Below are positions 6,585 to 12,353 of a stretch of 48,614 nt of DNA, in pieces; position 1 is the stretch's first letter; every line of letters starts with the position of its first letter. The position numbers and the translations under genes are program-made. The stretch is from a virus: positions 1-48,614 of IMG/VR virus record IMGVR_UViG_3300010399_000012. One strand, 5' to 3'. Below the pieces are notes generated by a model. That model saw only the letters and a program-made list of their open reading frames with translations, did not search any database and was not told the origin of the DNA.

Positions 6585-6826
6585 CACTCGAACAACTCCG
6601 CGCTTGGCGCGATCACCAGGCAGAGAAATCCGTTGAGCCAAAGTTCATGGGGAAGCCCGAATCTTGGTACGAAAATCGCCATTGGTTTTGCATCAACGGT
6701 CATGTCTCGGGCTACATCCTTCGCTGCGAAGAAGATGGGGATCGGTGCTTAGCGTGCCGCGCTCCGGTGCTACTCGGCCCGGCGATTGGCGAAGCTGAGT
6801 TCGCCGACGTACTGTCGCGGACATGA
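6581..6826 (+). CDS. Zn-binding small protein, 81 aa
   Basis: The GTG start overlaps the previous stop (GTGA). It contains C-x2-G-H (FCINGHVSGYILRC) and CLAC, four Cys and one His that can build a zinc ribbon in the C-terminal half. The N-terminus is a helix, LEQLRAWRDHQAEK. No family name can be given. Confidence 0.55.
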   Translation: MTLEQLRAWRDHQAEKSVEPKFMGKPESWYENRHWFCINGHVSGYILRCEEDGDRCLACRAPVLLGPAIGEAEFADVLSRT

Positions 6827-6846
6827 CGAAAGACCGGACTTAGCAA

Positions 6847-7086
6847 ATGACCCTTTGGCCCGCAGCACTTCGTCTCGACCAGGCAGCCGAATACACTGGC
6901 TTGTCCGTCGATACGTTCAAGGAAAAGTGCCCGGTCAAGCCCATTTCGTTCACGGAATCCACAAGAGGAAACCGATGGCTTCGCGCCAACCTGGATAATT
7001 GGCTCTTGTCTTTGGACCCGAACAAGCAATCATCCCCGACCGGCAGGCGATTTGGGGAGAAGATCGGTGGTCAAGGTGCGGCTTAA
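6847..7086 (+). CDS. Excisionase-like HTH protein, 79 aa
   Basis: A short MerR/AlpA-like winged helix: LRLDQAAEYTGLSVDTFKEK (HTH, residues about 8-28), a beta turn with FTESTRGNRWLRANLD, then LDNWLLSLD. Xis proteins of this type bend attP DNA and drive excision. It overlaps the integrase start by 20 bases, a common xis-int arrangement. Confidence 0.75.
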   Translation: MTLWPAALRLDQAAEYTGLSVDTFKEKCPVKPISFTESTRGNRWLRANLDNWLLSLDPNKQSSPTGRRFGEKIGGQGAA

Positions 7087-8218
7087 AGGTCTGAAAATCG
7101 CCCACGCTCGGGGCAAGTATTACGTCTACGTCCGCGCGACGGGCAAGGCCCTGATCTGCGGCTTTGAGGGCAGCAAGGCGCAGCTCATCAAGAAGCTGGA
7201 AGATCCCGACATGATCGGCGCCTACAATGCGCGACGCGGCACCCGGACTTATCCGAGCCAAACGCTGGGCGGGCTGGTCGCTTGGTATCAGAGCGACGAT
7301 TGCGCGGAATACAGGGCTCTCGCCCAATCAACTCGCGAGAACTACGACGCTGCCCTGCTCTATCTGGAGCCGGAATATGACGCGCCGCTGGACACCATCA
7401 CGCCAGCCGCGGTCTATGGCGTGCGCGACAAATGCGCCGTTGCGAAGTGGCCCGCCTTTGCGGACAACGTGACCACGACCCTTTCATCTATGTTCAATGC
7501 CGCCGTGAAACGCGGAAAGATGCCCAGCAACCCCGCTAAGGGCATTGAGCGCGCCCGCAAGTCAGACCCAAACGCCAACCGGGAATGGTTGCCGGCCGAA
7601 TGGGCGACCGTCATGGCCTGCGCGCCGGGCCACCTGAAGACCGCTTACATGATTGCCCGGCATATCGGCTACCGCAGCCAGAGCGTCGTGGCCGTAACAT
7701 GGAAGAACTACCAACCAGACCCGCGATTCCGGATGTGCTTCCGGATGGCGCACAGAAAAAACGGCGAGCGGCATTGGCTGCCGGCATCGCCGCTGCTTCA
7801 GGAATATCTCGCCTCGCTCAAGGTCCGGACGAAGGATGGCAAGATCGCGCTCCGCTTCAACGGCCAGCCGTGGGAGAGCGAGGAACAACTACAGAAACAG
7901 TCCAGCAACTTCCTCGCGAAGCTGACGAAGAAGGGGCTGGTCGAGCCGGGTCTGACGCTGCATGGCCTGCGGGTTTCATTCGCTGCCGAGATCAAGCGGG
8001 TCACTGGCGCAAGCGACGCCCAGATCGCCCGTGCGCTTGGCGATCGTGACGACCGCATGGGCGGTCACTACACCCGCCATGTCGAGCAAGAGAACCAGGT
8101 GGCACTTGCGTTCTTCAGTCTGATGAGCACAGGAACAGAACAAGATTTGGAAAACGGGAGGATGCAGGTTTTCCAAAATGGCGGAAACACAAGTAATGTG
8201 ATAGACTTAAAAGAGTAG
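7067..8218 (+). CDS. int: Tyrosine-type phage integrase, 383 aa
   Basis: The GTG at 7067 is preferred since GGGGAGA lies just upstream; a TTG at 7052 is also open. An N-terminal arm-binding segment and a core-binding SAM-like domain (about 65-165) precede the catalytic domain (about 175-345). Active-site residues that can be assigned: Arg203 (GYRSQ), Lys231 (HRKNG), His299 and Arg302 (HGLR) and nucleophile Tyr335 (GHYTR). The usual LGH before the Tyr box reads LGD here, while His334 adjoins the Tyr. It integrates and excises the phage by recombination between attP and a bacterial site. The last 35 residues lie beyond the catalytic core. Confidence 0.92.
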   Translation: MVKVRLKGLKIAHARGKYYVYVRATGKALICGFEGSKAQLIKKLEDPDMIGAYNARRGTRTYPSQTLGGLVAWYQSDDCAEYRALAQSTRENYDAALLYLEPEYDAPLDTITPAAVYGVRDKCAVAKWPAFADNVTTTLSSMFNAAVKRGKMPSNPAKGIERARKSDPNANREWLPAEWATVMACAPGHLKTAYMIARHIGYRSQSVVAVTWKNYQPDPRFRMCFRMAHRKNGERHWLPASPLLQEYLASLKVRTKDGKIALRFNGQPWESEEQLQKQSSNFLAKLTKKGLVEPGLTLHGLRVSFAAEIKRVTGASDAQIARALGDRDDRMGGHYTRHVEQENQVALAFFSLMSTGTEQDLENGRMQVFQNGGNTSNVIDLKE

Positions 8219-8326
8219 GGAGGATGCTGAGAATGTCGTCCCGTCCCTGTTGTTGCTGTCAATTTTTGGAAAACGGAAGGTGAATTCACGATGCAAAACG
8301 ATAGAACAAACCGCGATTTGGAAAAC
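8146..8326. repeat. Four copies of TTTGGAAAAC around the int 3' end; candidate attP arm sites
   Basis: The 10-mer TTTGGAAAAC occurs at 8146-8155, 8265-8274 and 8317-8326, and inverted at 8168-8177. Copies 1 and 3 are followed by CGG. A direct and inverted short motif next to int is what integrase arm-type binding sites look like. Two copies are coding (end of int, and the 56-aa gene at 8291), where they encode DLEN. The recombination core itself is not obvious here. It could also be an operator for the genes after int. Confidence 0.45.
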
Positions 8327-8461
8327 CTGAAACGGAACCTCGCCGAGCAATCCAAATGGCTCAAAGACGAGACCGGCGACCGCTCTTGGGCGGTGCACCC
8401 GACGCAAGATATTCGATGGTGGATGAACGTGCAGGTCGAAGCGCTGGCAAAGGAGAGGTGA
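8291..8461 (+). CDS. Hypothetical helical protein, 56 aa
   Basis: The ATG at 8291 follows GGAAGGTG at good spacing. The protein is charged and helical (NDRTNRDLENLKRNLAEQSK) with a Trp pair near the end (IRWWMNVQVEAL). It may be a small DNA- or protein-binding factor. Its DLEN codons contain one of the repeated 10-mers. No family was recognised. Confidence 0.5.
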   Translation: MQNDRTNRDLENLKRNLAEQSKWLKDETGDRSWAVHPTQDIRWWMNVQVEALAKER

Positions 8462-8462
8462 G

Positions 8463-8711
8463 ATGGCGGCCCATTTCTGCGTTGGCTATCCGTGTCCGCT
8501 CTGCAGTCCTTGGTGGCCAGCTCCCTCCTCTCCGCCGGCACCAGTCTACACATGCTCGCCCGGCTGCATCTGCCCGCCGACTTCTGAGAAGACTTGCGAG
8601 AGCCCGATATGTCCCCGGAAGAACCACCTAAGCGCAAGCGGCCGGGGTTTCGTTGGGAGTATCGAGAAGGTTGCCGATGTGGATCCTGCCCTTGGAAAGG
8701 CAACTGCTTAG
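8463..8711 (+). CDS. Cys/Pro-rich hypothetical protein, 82 aa
   Basis: The ATG directly follows the previous stop with GGAGAGG upstream. It holds about ten Cys in the first 50 residues (YPCPLCSPWW, YTCSPGCICPP), suggesting metal binding, and several prolines. Its last 100 bases overlap the next gene in another frame, so the true C-terminus may be less important. It could also be a chance frame. Confidence 0.4.
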   Translation: MAAHFCVGYPCPLCSPWWPAPSSPPAPVYTCSPGCICPPTSEKTCESPICPRKNHLSASGRGFVGSIEKVADVDPALGKATA

Positions 8712-8803
8712 GCGAGACGTGGCCACATTGGCGCGAAGTAAAGGAAGCGGACGGCCCGGAGTGCCTAGGTGAACGAGAGACCAGCAACGACGAGGACGAC
8801 TAA
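8609..8803 (+). CDS. Cys-containing small protein, 64 aa
   Basis: The ATG at 8609 (an upstream TTG at 8594 is also open). A basic N-terminus (EEPPKRKRPGFRW) leads into a cluster of four Cys (GCRCGSCPWKGNCLGE) that can bind zinc, then an acidic tail. Such basic-knuckle-acidic layouts suit nucleic-acid binding. Function unknown. Confidence 0.5.
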   Translation: MSPEEPPKRKRPGFRWEYREGCRCGSCPWKGNCLGETWPHWREVKEADGPECLGERETSNDEDD

Positions 8804-8899
8804 GGCTTTCACTTCGTTGCTGGATTTCTCTCCAAAGCACCTCAATCCGTCCGCTACTGAGAACACTGAAAGCCGCGTTGGGCGGCATGGAGAGAGAAG

Positions 8900-9067
8900 A
8901 TGGCTAAGAAACAGACCAAAGAAATCAAGCGCACCACACCAGCGCCGGCCCTGCCGAAGATATCTGGATTCGCTGGCGGCGGAATTCAAGTCGCCGCAGA
9001 CGTCGATGGCGAACTCTATCGGATTGATACCAACCTTGGCACCATCAGCAAGTTGCGCTGGGAGTAG
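8900..9067 (+). CDS. Hypothetical protein, 55 aa
   Basis: GGAGAGAGAAG directly before the ATG is a strong ribosome-binding site. The N-terminus is basic (MAKKQTKEIKRTTP) and the rest is a small beta domain (GGGIQVAADVDGELYRIDTN). It is followed by the 162-base non-coding gap with the tRNA-like fold. No family was recognised. Confidence 0.55.
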   Translation: MAKKQTKEIKRTTPAPALPKISGFAGGGIQVAADVDGELYRIDTNLGTISKLRWE

Positions 9068-9076
9068 CACAGTTTC

Positions 9077-9177
9077 GCGAGGCATCTGGTGATGCGCACC
9101 GTCCGATCAATCTCGATTGAGGTATCTCAGGATACGGGACGTTCGGCGGCCGGGTTCGATCCCCGGCCCTCGCTCCA
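9077..9177 (+). other. tRNA-like cloverleaf with a perfect T-arm; candidate attP core
   Basis: Inside the only sizeable gap of this stretch (9068-9229), GCGAGG (9077-9082) can pair with CCTCGC (9168-9173), followed by TCCA. Inside are four hairpins: GCATC/GATGC (loop TGGT), TCAAT/ATTGA (loop CTCG), GTATC/GATAC (loop TCAG) and a canonical T-arm with CCGGG/CCCGG stem and TTCGATC loop (9150-9166). The T-arm and 3' end are just like a real tRNA with U73 and encoded CCA. The anticodon arm has a 4-base loop, so this is not a normal working tRNA. Since many integrases use tRNA 3' ends, 9150-9177 is a good attP core candidate; alternatively it is a decayed tRNA or a tRNA mimic. Confidence 0.5.
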
Positions 9178-9229
9178 ACTAGTCCAGACATTCAAACAGT
9201 CCGAAACATCGGATTGGAGGGGAAGCACC

Positions 9230-9397
9230 ATGCCGGAACCGACACGCGAGCAGATAGAGGCGGCCAAAGCCATATTTTGCGAGAACGGATTCGAGATCAG
9301 CGCCCCGTGGGATGGCGACCTCGATGACCTTGAGTTTCATTGGTTTGAGACACTGAAGAAAGCGATTGCTGCCGCTCTGGCCTGTAACATTTCGTGA
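9230..9397 (+). CDS. Hypothetical acidic protein, 55 aa
   Basis: The ATG at 9230 follows GGAGGGGAAG, a strong ribosome-binding site. It begins MPEPTREQIEAAKAIFCENG, typical of small accessory phage proteins, followed by an acidic helical part. Function unknown. It overlaps the first bases of the promoter repeat at 9393. Confidence 0.55.
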   Translation: MPEPTREQIEAAKAIFCENGFEISAPWDGDLDDLEFHWFETLKKAIAAALACNIS

Positions 9398-9436
9398 TTA
9401 CGCGGGACTTGCGTATACGCAGAATTAGCGTATTGT
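9393..9436 (+). promoter_or_regulatory. Duplicated promoter, copy A, with a palindromic operator
   Basis: A 33-bp block (9393-9425) is identical to 10507-10539. It contains TTGCGT (-35), a 16-base spacer and TATTGT (9431-9436) as a -10. The 12-bp palindrome TGCGTATACGCA (9410-9421) overlaps the -35, a likely operator. It leads into the 9462 gene, which shares its leader (AACGGAGCAAGCAA before the ATG) with the second copy. Confidence 0.6.
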
Positions 9437-9461
9437 AGCTTCATCAGAACGGAGCAAGCAA

Positions 9462-9644
9462 ATGACCCTCTACATCATCACAGTGACCGAAAAGTTCCAG
9501 GCAGCCGGCGAATGCGAAGGCACACTGGAAATCGAAGCCGCCAACAAAAAGGAAGCAATCAGCAAGGCCCGCAGGAAGGTTGCCCCGAACCGCAGCCGCT
9601 ACGATGGCCCGGTCTACTACTCGGCAAGGGAGTGGGGGGAGTGA
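9462..9644 (+). CDS. Hypothetical protein of cassette A, 60 aa
   Basis: The ATG follows GGAGCAAGCAA. It has the beta-beta-alpha pattern of small DpnD/PcfM-like phage proteins (LYIITVTEKFQAAG, LEIEAANKKEAISKARRKV). That resemblance is weak and no function follows. It is the first gene behind promoter copy A and its stop overlaps the GTG of the HTH gene. Confidence 0.55.
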   Translation: MTLYIITVTEKFQAAGECEGTLEIEAANKKEAISKARRKVAPNRSRYDGPVYYSAREWGE

Positions 9645-9832
9645 CCCCCACCCAATACAAGGCCGCCATAAAGGCGCTGGGGCTGTCCCAGGAGCGTGCG
9701 GGGGATTGGCTCGGCATCGGCCGCAGAACCTCCCAGGGCTACGCGCTGGGAGAATATCCCGTACCTGAGCCAGTGGCGAAGCTGCTGCGCTTGTGCGTCA
9801 AGCTAAAGCTGAAACCCGAGGACGTGGTTTGA
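9641..9832 (+). CDS. Small HTH protein, copy A, 63 aa
   Basis: The GTG start overlaps the previous stop. The HTH domain is TPTQYKAAIKALGLSQERAG (helices 1-2), DWLGIGRRTSQGYALGEYPV (recognition helix and turn) and LLRLCVKLKLKPEDV. It is a common rhizobial/Bradyrhizobium phage-type regulator. A second copy at 11049-11240 differs at only two amino acids although the DNA has many silent changes. Its operator may be the palindrome in the duplicated promoters. Confidence 0.8.
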   Translation: MTPTQYKAAIKALGLSQERAGDWLGIGRRTSQGYALGEYPVPEPVAKLLRLCVKLKLKPEDVV

Positions 9833-9878
9833 CCGCCTCGGAGTGGCCGGCTGTCCGAAACAATGAAGGAGAACGAGG

Positions 9879-10106
9879 ATGACCCTCGATAAGGAATCGC
9901 TTCGTTGCCTCAGATTTTTGGCAAAGTCACCTGCCCAGTTGGAGTGGCCGTGTCGCAACGCAACTATTCCGTGGCTGGTGGATCGTGGATATGCACGCAA
10001 GGTCCGCGATTTTCAGTCGAGCTGGAACCATAGAATGCATGAATGCGCCGAAATCGCTATCACCGACAAGGGCCGGGAAGCCCTCCAACAGACACCGGAA
10101 GCGTGA
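9879..10106 (+). CDS. Winged-helix-like small protein, 75 aa
   Basis: The ATG follows GGAGAACGAGG. It reads as a small winged helix (LRCLRFLAKSPAQLEWP, IPWLVDRGYARKV, EIAITDKGREAL). The ending ITDKGREAL is the strand-turn-helix found in phage wHTH proteins. The gene at 11754 has a similar plan, so these may be related parts of the two cassettes. DNA binding is inferred. Confidence 0.55.
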   Translation: MTLDKESLRCLRFLAKSPAQLEWPCRNATIPWLVDRGYARKVRDFQSSWNHRMHECAEIAITDKGREALQQTPEA

Positions 10107-10107
10107 C

Positions 10108-10194
10108 GTGAGACGCGCGGACGACCTTCCTGCTTGGGCTCAAGTATTGATCTGGTTCTGCCTAGCGATGTTTCTTCTATGGCCCCATTCATAA
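10108..10194 (+). CDS. Membrane miniprotein, 28 aa
   Basis: The GTG at 10108 is two bases after the previous stop. A short polar start (RRADDLPAW) is followed by one hydrophobic helix (AQVLIWFCLAMFLLWPH). Very short, so confidence is limited, but it matches the other single-pass miniproteins of this operon. Confidence 0.35.
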   Translation: MRRADDLPAWAQVLIWFCLAMFLLWPHS

Positions 10195-10207
10195 CCGGGA
10201 GCGTGAT

Positions 10208-10465
10208 GTGAGAGATTTAGAGAAACAGCCTTATTCGGTAGATGAAAAACGGATTGCCGAGTTCTTTTTTGAATGTGGCGTCGGCGGGGGTGACGATCCA
10301 ATCGGCTCAATTATCGCCAGCCACGCCTATCTGGCAGCCGAATGCAACCGTTACCGCAAGGCGCTGGAGATCATCTCTGGCCAGCCGCAGTGCGTTCTAG
10401 AGGCCATGCAAGCCAAGGCCGCGCCCGACAACATAGGGCCCGACGTGCTGGCTGACGATCAATAA
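10208..10465 (+). CDS. Conserved phage hypothetical protein, 85 aa
   Basis: The GTG start follows GGGAGCGTGAT. The helical part (IGSIIASHAYLAAECNRYRK followed by ALEII) is typical of a small accessory-protein family in alphaproteobacterial phages. Function unknown. Confidence 0.55.
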   Translation: MRDLEKQPYSVDEKRIAEFFFECGVGGGDDPIGSIIASHAYLAAECNRYRKALEIISGQPQCVLEAMQAKAAPDNIGPDVLADDQ

Positions 10466-10506
10466 CCCGGCCTGGCCGGCTGTCCGAAACAGTGGCTGTA
10501 ACAATA

Positions 10507-10550
10507 CGTGATTACGCGGGACTTGCGTATACGCAGAATACGCGTATGTT
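10507..10550 (+). promoter_or_regulatory. Duplicated promoter, copy B, with a palindromic operator
   Basis: Bases 10507-10539 are identical to 9393-9425. TTGCGT (10523-10528), a 16-base spacer and TATGTT (10545-10550) form the promoter, with the same palindrome TGCGTATACGCA at 10524-10535. A further TACGCGTA lies in the spacer, absent from copy A. It drives the gene at 10577. Confidence 0.6.
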
Positions 10551-10576
10551 GTGTCTATGAGCAACGGAGCAAGCAA

Positions 10577-10735
10577 ATGACCAAGACCTGGACGAGCCCC
10601 GAGACGAAAGCCCAAATCGCAGTTGTCGTCACCAAGGAATACGACGCTGCCGGCGAGCCCATGTATCTGGTCCATAAGGCCACCGCCTCCAGCTCCAAGT
10701 TCGTGTTTGGTGTTCGCGCTCGGGATTGCAAATGA
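10577..10735 (+). CDS. Hypothetical protein of cassette B, 52 aa
   Basis: The ATG follows the same AACGGAGCAAGCAA leader as the 9462 gene. The product is a small beta-rich protein (AQIAVVVTKEYDAAGEPMYL) not visibly related to the 9462 protein: the promoter and leader are duplicated, the coding region is not. The stop overlaps the next ATG. Confidence 0.5.
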   Translation: MTKTWTSPETKAQIAVVVTKEYDAAGEPMYLVHKATASSSKFVFGVRARDCK

Positions 10736-10932
10736 CCAAGGACGACATGCTCGACCTCATTGCCCAGCGCCGCGACTTTCACATTAAGTCAGCGGCGGAC
10801 TGGCTTGATCTTGTTCAGAAGCATGCTGCCAAAAATGAAATTAGGGATCTTTCGGACGCCTCCACAAGTGCGGAGCGACACAACTTTGCGGCCCACTCAT
10901 TTGGATTATTGCTCAAGGAGTTAGAGGGATGA
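10732..10932 (+). CDS. Hypothetical helical protein, 66 aa
   Basis: The ATG at 10732 overlaps the previous stop. All-helical and acidic (MLDLIAQRRDFHIKSAADWL, HSFGLLLKELEG). No family was recognised. The stop overlaps the ATG of the fused HTH gene. Confidence 0.5.
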   Translation: MTKDDMLDLIAQRRDFHIKSAADWLDLVQKHAAKNEIRDLSDASTSAERHNFAAHSFGLLLKELEG

Positions 10933-11240
10933 AGCCGCTTTCCGATCGCCTCAGAGAAGCCTGTGACGGCCACCCTCATGCCAAGATAGAGTGGCCGCAC
11001 AGAATCCTTCACGAGGCGGCGGACGCCCTAACCCAGTCGAGCAACACGATGACACCGACCCAATACAAGGCGGCTATCAAGGCCCTGGAGCTATCCCAAG
11101 AGCGAGCGGGTGATTGGCTCGGCATCGGCCGCCGAACCTCTCAGGGCTACGCGCTAGGCGAATACCCCGTGCCTGAGCCAGTGGCGAAGCTGTTGCGTCT
11201 GTGCGTCAAACTGAAGCTCAAGCCCGAAGACGTGAAATGA
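10929..11240 (+). CDS. HTH protein copy B fused to an N-terminal phage module, 103 aa
   Basis: Residues 1-40 (MKPLSDRLREACDGHPHAKI and a following EWPHRILHEAADAL) are a short module normally seen as an independent small phage protein or N-terminus. Residues 41-103 are the HTH domain, 61 of 63 identical to the protein at 9641. An internal ATG at 11049 could also give the free 63-aa HTH protein from the same gene. The fusion distinguishes it from copy A and may give it a different partner. Confidence 0.7.
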   Translation: MKPLSDRLREACDGHPHAKIEWPHRILHEAADALTQSSNTMTPTQYKAAIKALELSQERAGDWLGIGRRTSQGYALGEYPVPEPVAKLLRLCVKLKLKPEDVK

Positions 11241-11270
11241 CAGTTTCGATCAGGCAAGGAGACGGAAACA

Positions 11271-11429
11271 ATGGAAGAAAACGTCAAGAACGTACTAAAC
11301 GATCTTCTCGATATCGTTGAGCAGCTTGCCAAAATCGTGGCCGAAACAAACCCAGGGGCCAATTACGAAATGATTGAATTTTTGATTCGTCGGGCAGACG
11401 ACCAGATCAAATTGCTCGGTCATCAGTAG
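11271..11429 (+). CDS. Hypothetical helical protein, 52 aa
   Basis: The ATG follows AAGGAGACGG. A single amphipathic helical hairpin with heptad-like Leu/Ile spacing (VLNDLLDIVEQLAKIVAE, MIEFLIRRADDQIKLLG), so it probably dimerises. Function unknown. Confidence 0.5.
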   Translation: MEENVKNVLNDLLDIVEQLAKIVAETNPGANYEMIEFLIRRADDQIKLLGHQ

Positions 11430-11445
11430 AAATCACGAGAGCAAA

Positions 11446-11625
11446 ATGAAATACCTGATCATGGCGGCAATTATCGGCGGAACGTCGCTTACGATGTGGC
11501 TTGCAATTCACTTCGGCGGGAAGTGGATCGACAAGATGCTTTGTGTTCAGCCGCCCTATGACCCCAACAAGCCGCTGGTGCGGCCCTACCCGCCGGAGTC
11601 GAATGGTATTCGCGAGGGCAAATAA
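11446..11625 (+). CDS. Membrane protein, 59 aa
   Basis: The N-terminal 24 residues are a hydrophobic helix (MAAIIGGTSLTMWLAIHFGG) and the C-terminal half is proline-rich and polar (QPPYDPNKPLVRPYPPE). Either an uncleaved anchor or a signal sequence. The stop lies one base before the next ATG. Confidence 0.5.
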   Translation: MKYLIMAAIIGGTSLTMWLAIHFGGKWIDKMLCVQPPYDPNKPLVRPYPPESNGIREGK

Positions 11626-11626
11626 C

Positions 11627-11728
11627 ATGGGATGGAAAGATCCGCCGGATAAGGGTGACTGGCTACTGGGAATTTTCGTATTTACTGTGATCGTCTGCGC
11701 AATGATCGTTTTGATGCCTCGGATATGA
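11627..11728 (+). CDS. Membrane miniprotein, 33 aa
   Basis: The ATG is directly behind the previous stop. A short charged start (GWKDPPDKGDW) is followed by one transmembrane helix (LLGIFVFTVIVCAMIVLM). Function unknown. Confidence 0.45.
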   Translation: MGWKDPPDKGDWLLGIFVFTVIVCAMIVLMPRI

Positions 11729-11753
11729 CCGAACGTTCGGATGGAGACCTAGG

Positions 11754-11987
11754 ATGACAAAGGCAGAACTTGGCGCCCTAGAAAGGGTCTTTGCCGCTGA
11801 AATCGACAACAGATTGCCTTTCCAATCCAAGGGAAAGATATTCAGTCGCCTTTGCGACGACGGGTATCTTGAACCAATGGAGCGTAATTTTGGGCACAAC
11901 AGGTTTGGCGTCGTGGTTAAGGGCTACCAGCTCACGCACATGGGGCGGCTTACCTACTGCATGTCCTGCCCAGACTTGCCGTCTTGA
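11754..11987 (+). CDS. Winged-helix-like small protein, 77 aa
   Basis: The ATG follows GGAGACCTAGG. The layout is helical N-terminus (KAELGALERVFAAEID), FSRLCDDGYLEP and a strand-turn with GYQLTHMGRLTYC, like the small wHTH protein at 9879. The final Cys pair may bind metal. Role unknown. Confidence 0.5.
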   Translation: MTKAELGALERVFAAEIDNRLPFQSKGKIFSRLCDDGYLEPMERNFGHNRFGVVVKGYQLTHMGRLTYCMSCPDLPS

Positions 11988-11999
11988 GCAGAGAGCGAC

Positions 12000-12320
12000 A
12001 TGGCAAACTGTAGATCCAGAATTGGCAACGACGATATGGATTATCTCGATTGGGAGCCAGACGATCCTGATCCGTGCGACCACGACGACTACGAGGTAGA
12101 CATCTTGGATTACCGCTGCCGATGCGTGTGCGGCCATAGCTGGCACGCAAGCGCCGAACAAGTCTTGGCCGAGATCGAGCGCCAGCGCGAGTATTACGAA
12201 TACGAGGAGCGCGAGAACCGCCGGCAGTGGTGGCGCGACCGTTGGGATTCGGTGAAGTCGCTCTTCCGCCGCCGCCAGCGAGGCCCGCCGCTGGTTTCCG
12301 ACGACGATATCCCGTTCTGA
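12000..12320 (+). CDS. Zn-knuckle protein with SSB-type tip, 106 aa
   Basis: Three parts: an acidic N-terminus (residues 10-35), a Cys/His cluster CRCVCGHSWH (40-49), and a long charged, Arg-rich helix (about 52-95). The protein ends LVSDDDIPF. DDDIPF is the exact hexapeptide that ends E. coli SSB and is the docking site for many repair and replication proteins. Unlike the 2941 gene this protein has no OB-like domain, so it may be a pure docking mimic or an adaptor. That is an inference from the tail alone. A start at Met13 is also possible. Confidence 0.55.
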   Translation: MANCRSRIGNDDMDYLDWEPDDPDPCDHDDYEVDILDYRCRCVCGHSWHASAEQVLAEIERQREYYEYEERENRRQWWRDRWDSVKSLFRRRQRGPPLVSDDDIPF

Positions 12321-12353
12321 GTGTTTCGATTATGGCCAATAACCGCCTGAATC

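Noticed and set aside
8769-9092. 107-aa plus-strand frame
   Set aside because: Overlaps two genes with good ribosome-binding sites (8609 and 8900); its Arg/Ser composition looks non-coding.
9077-9177. Ordinary or selenocysteine tRNA gene
   Set aside because: The length and extra arm would allow a class II tRNA, but the anticodon arm has a 4-base loop and the D-arm lacks the usual pattern, so a working tRNA is unlikely.
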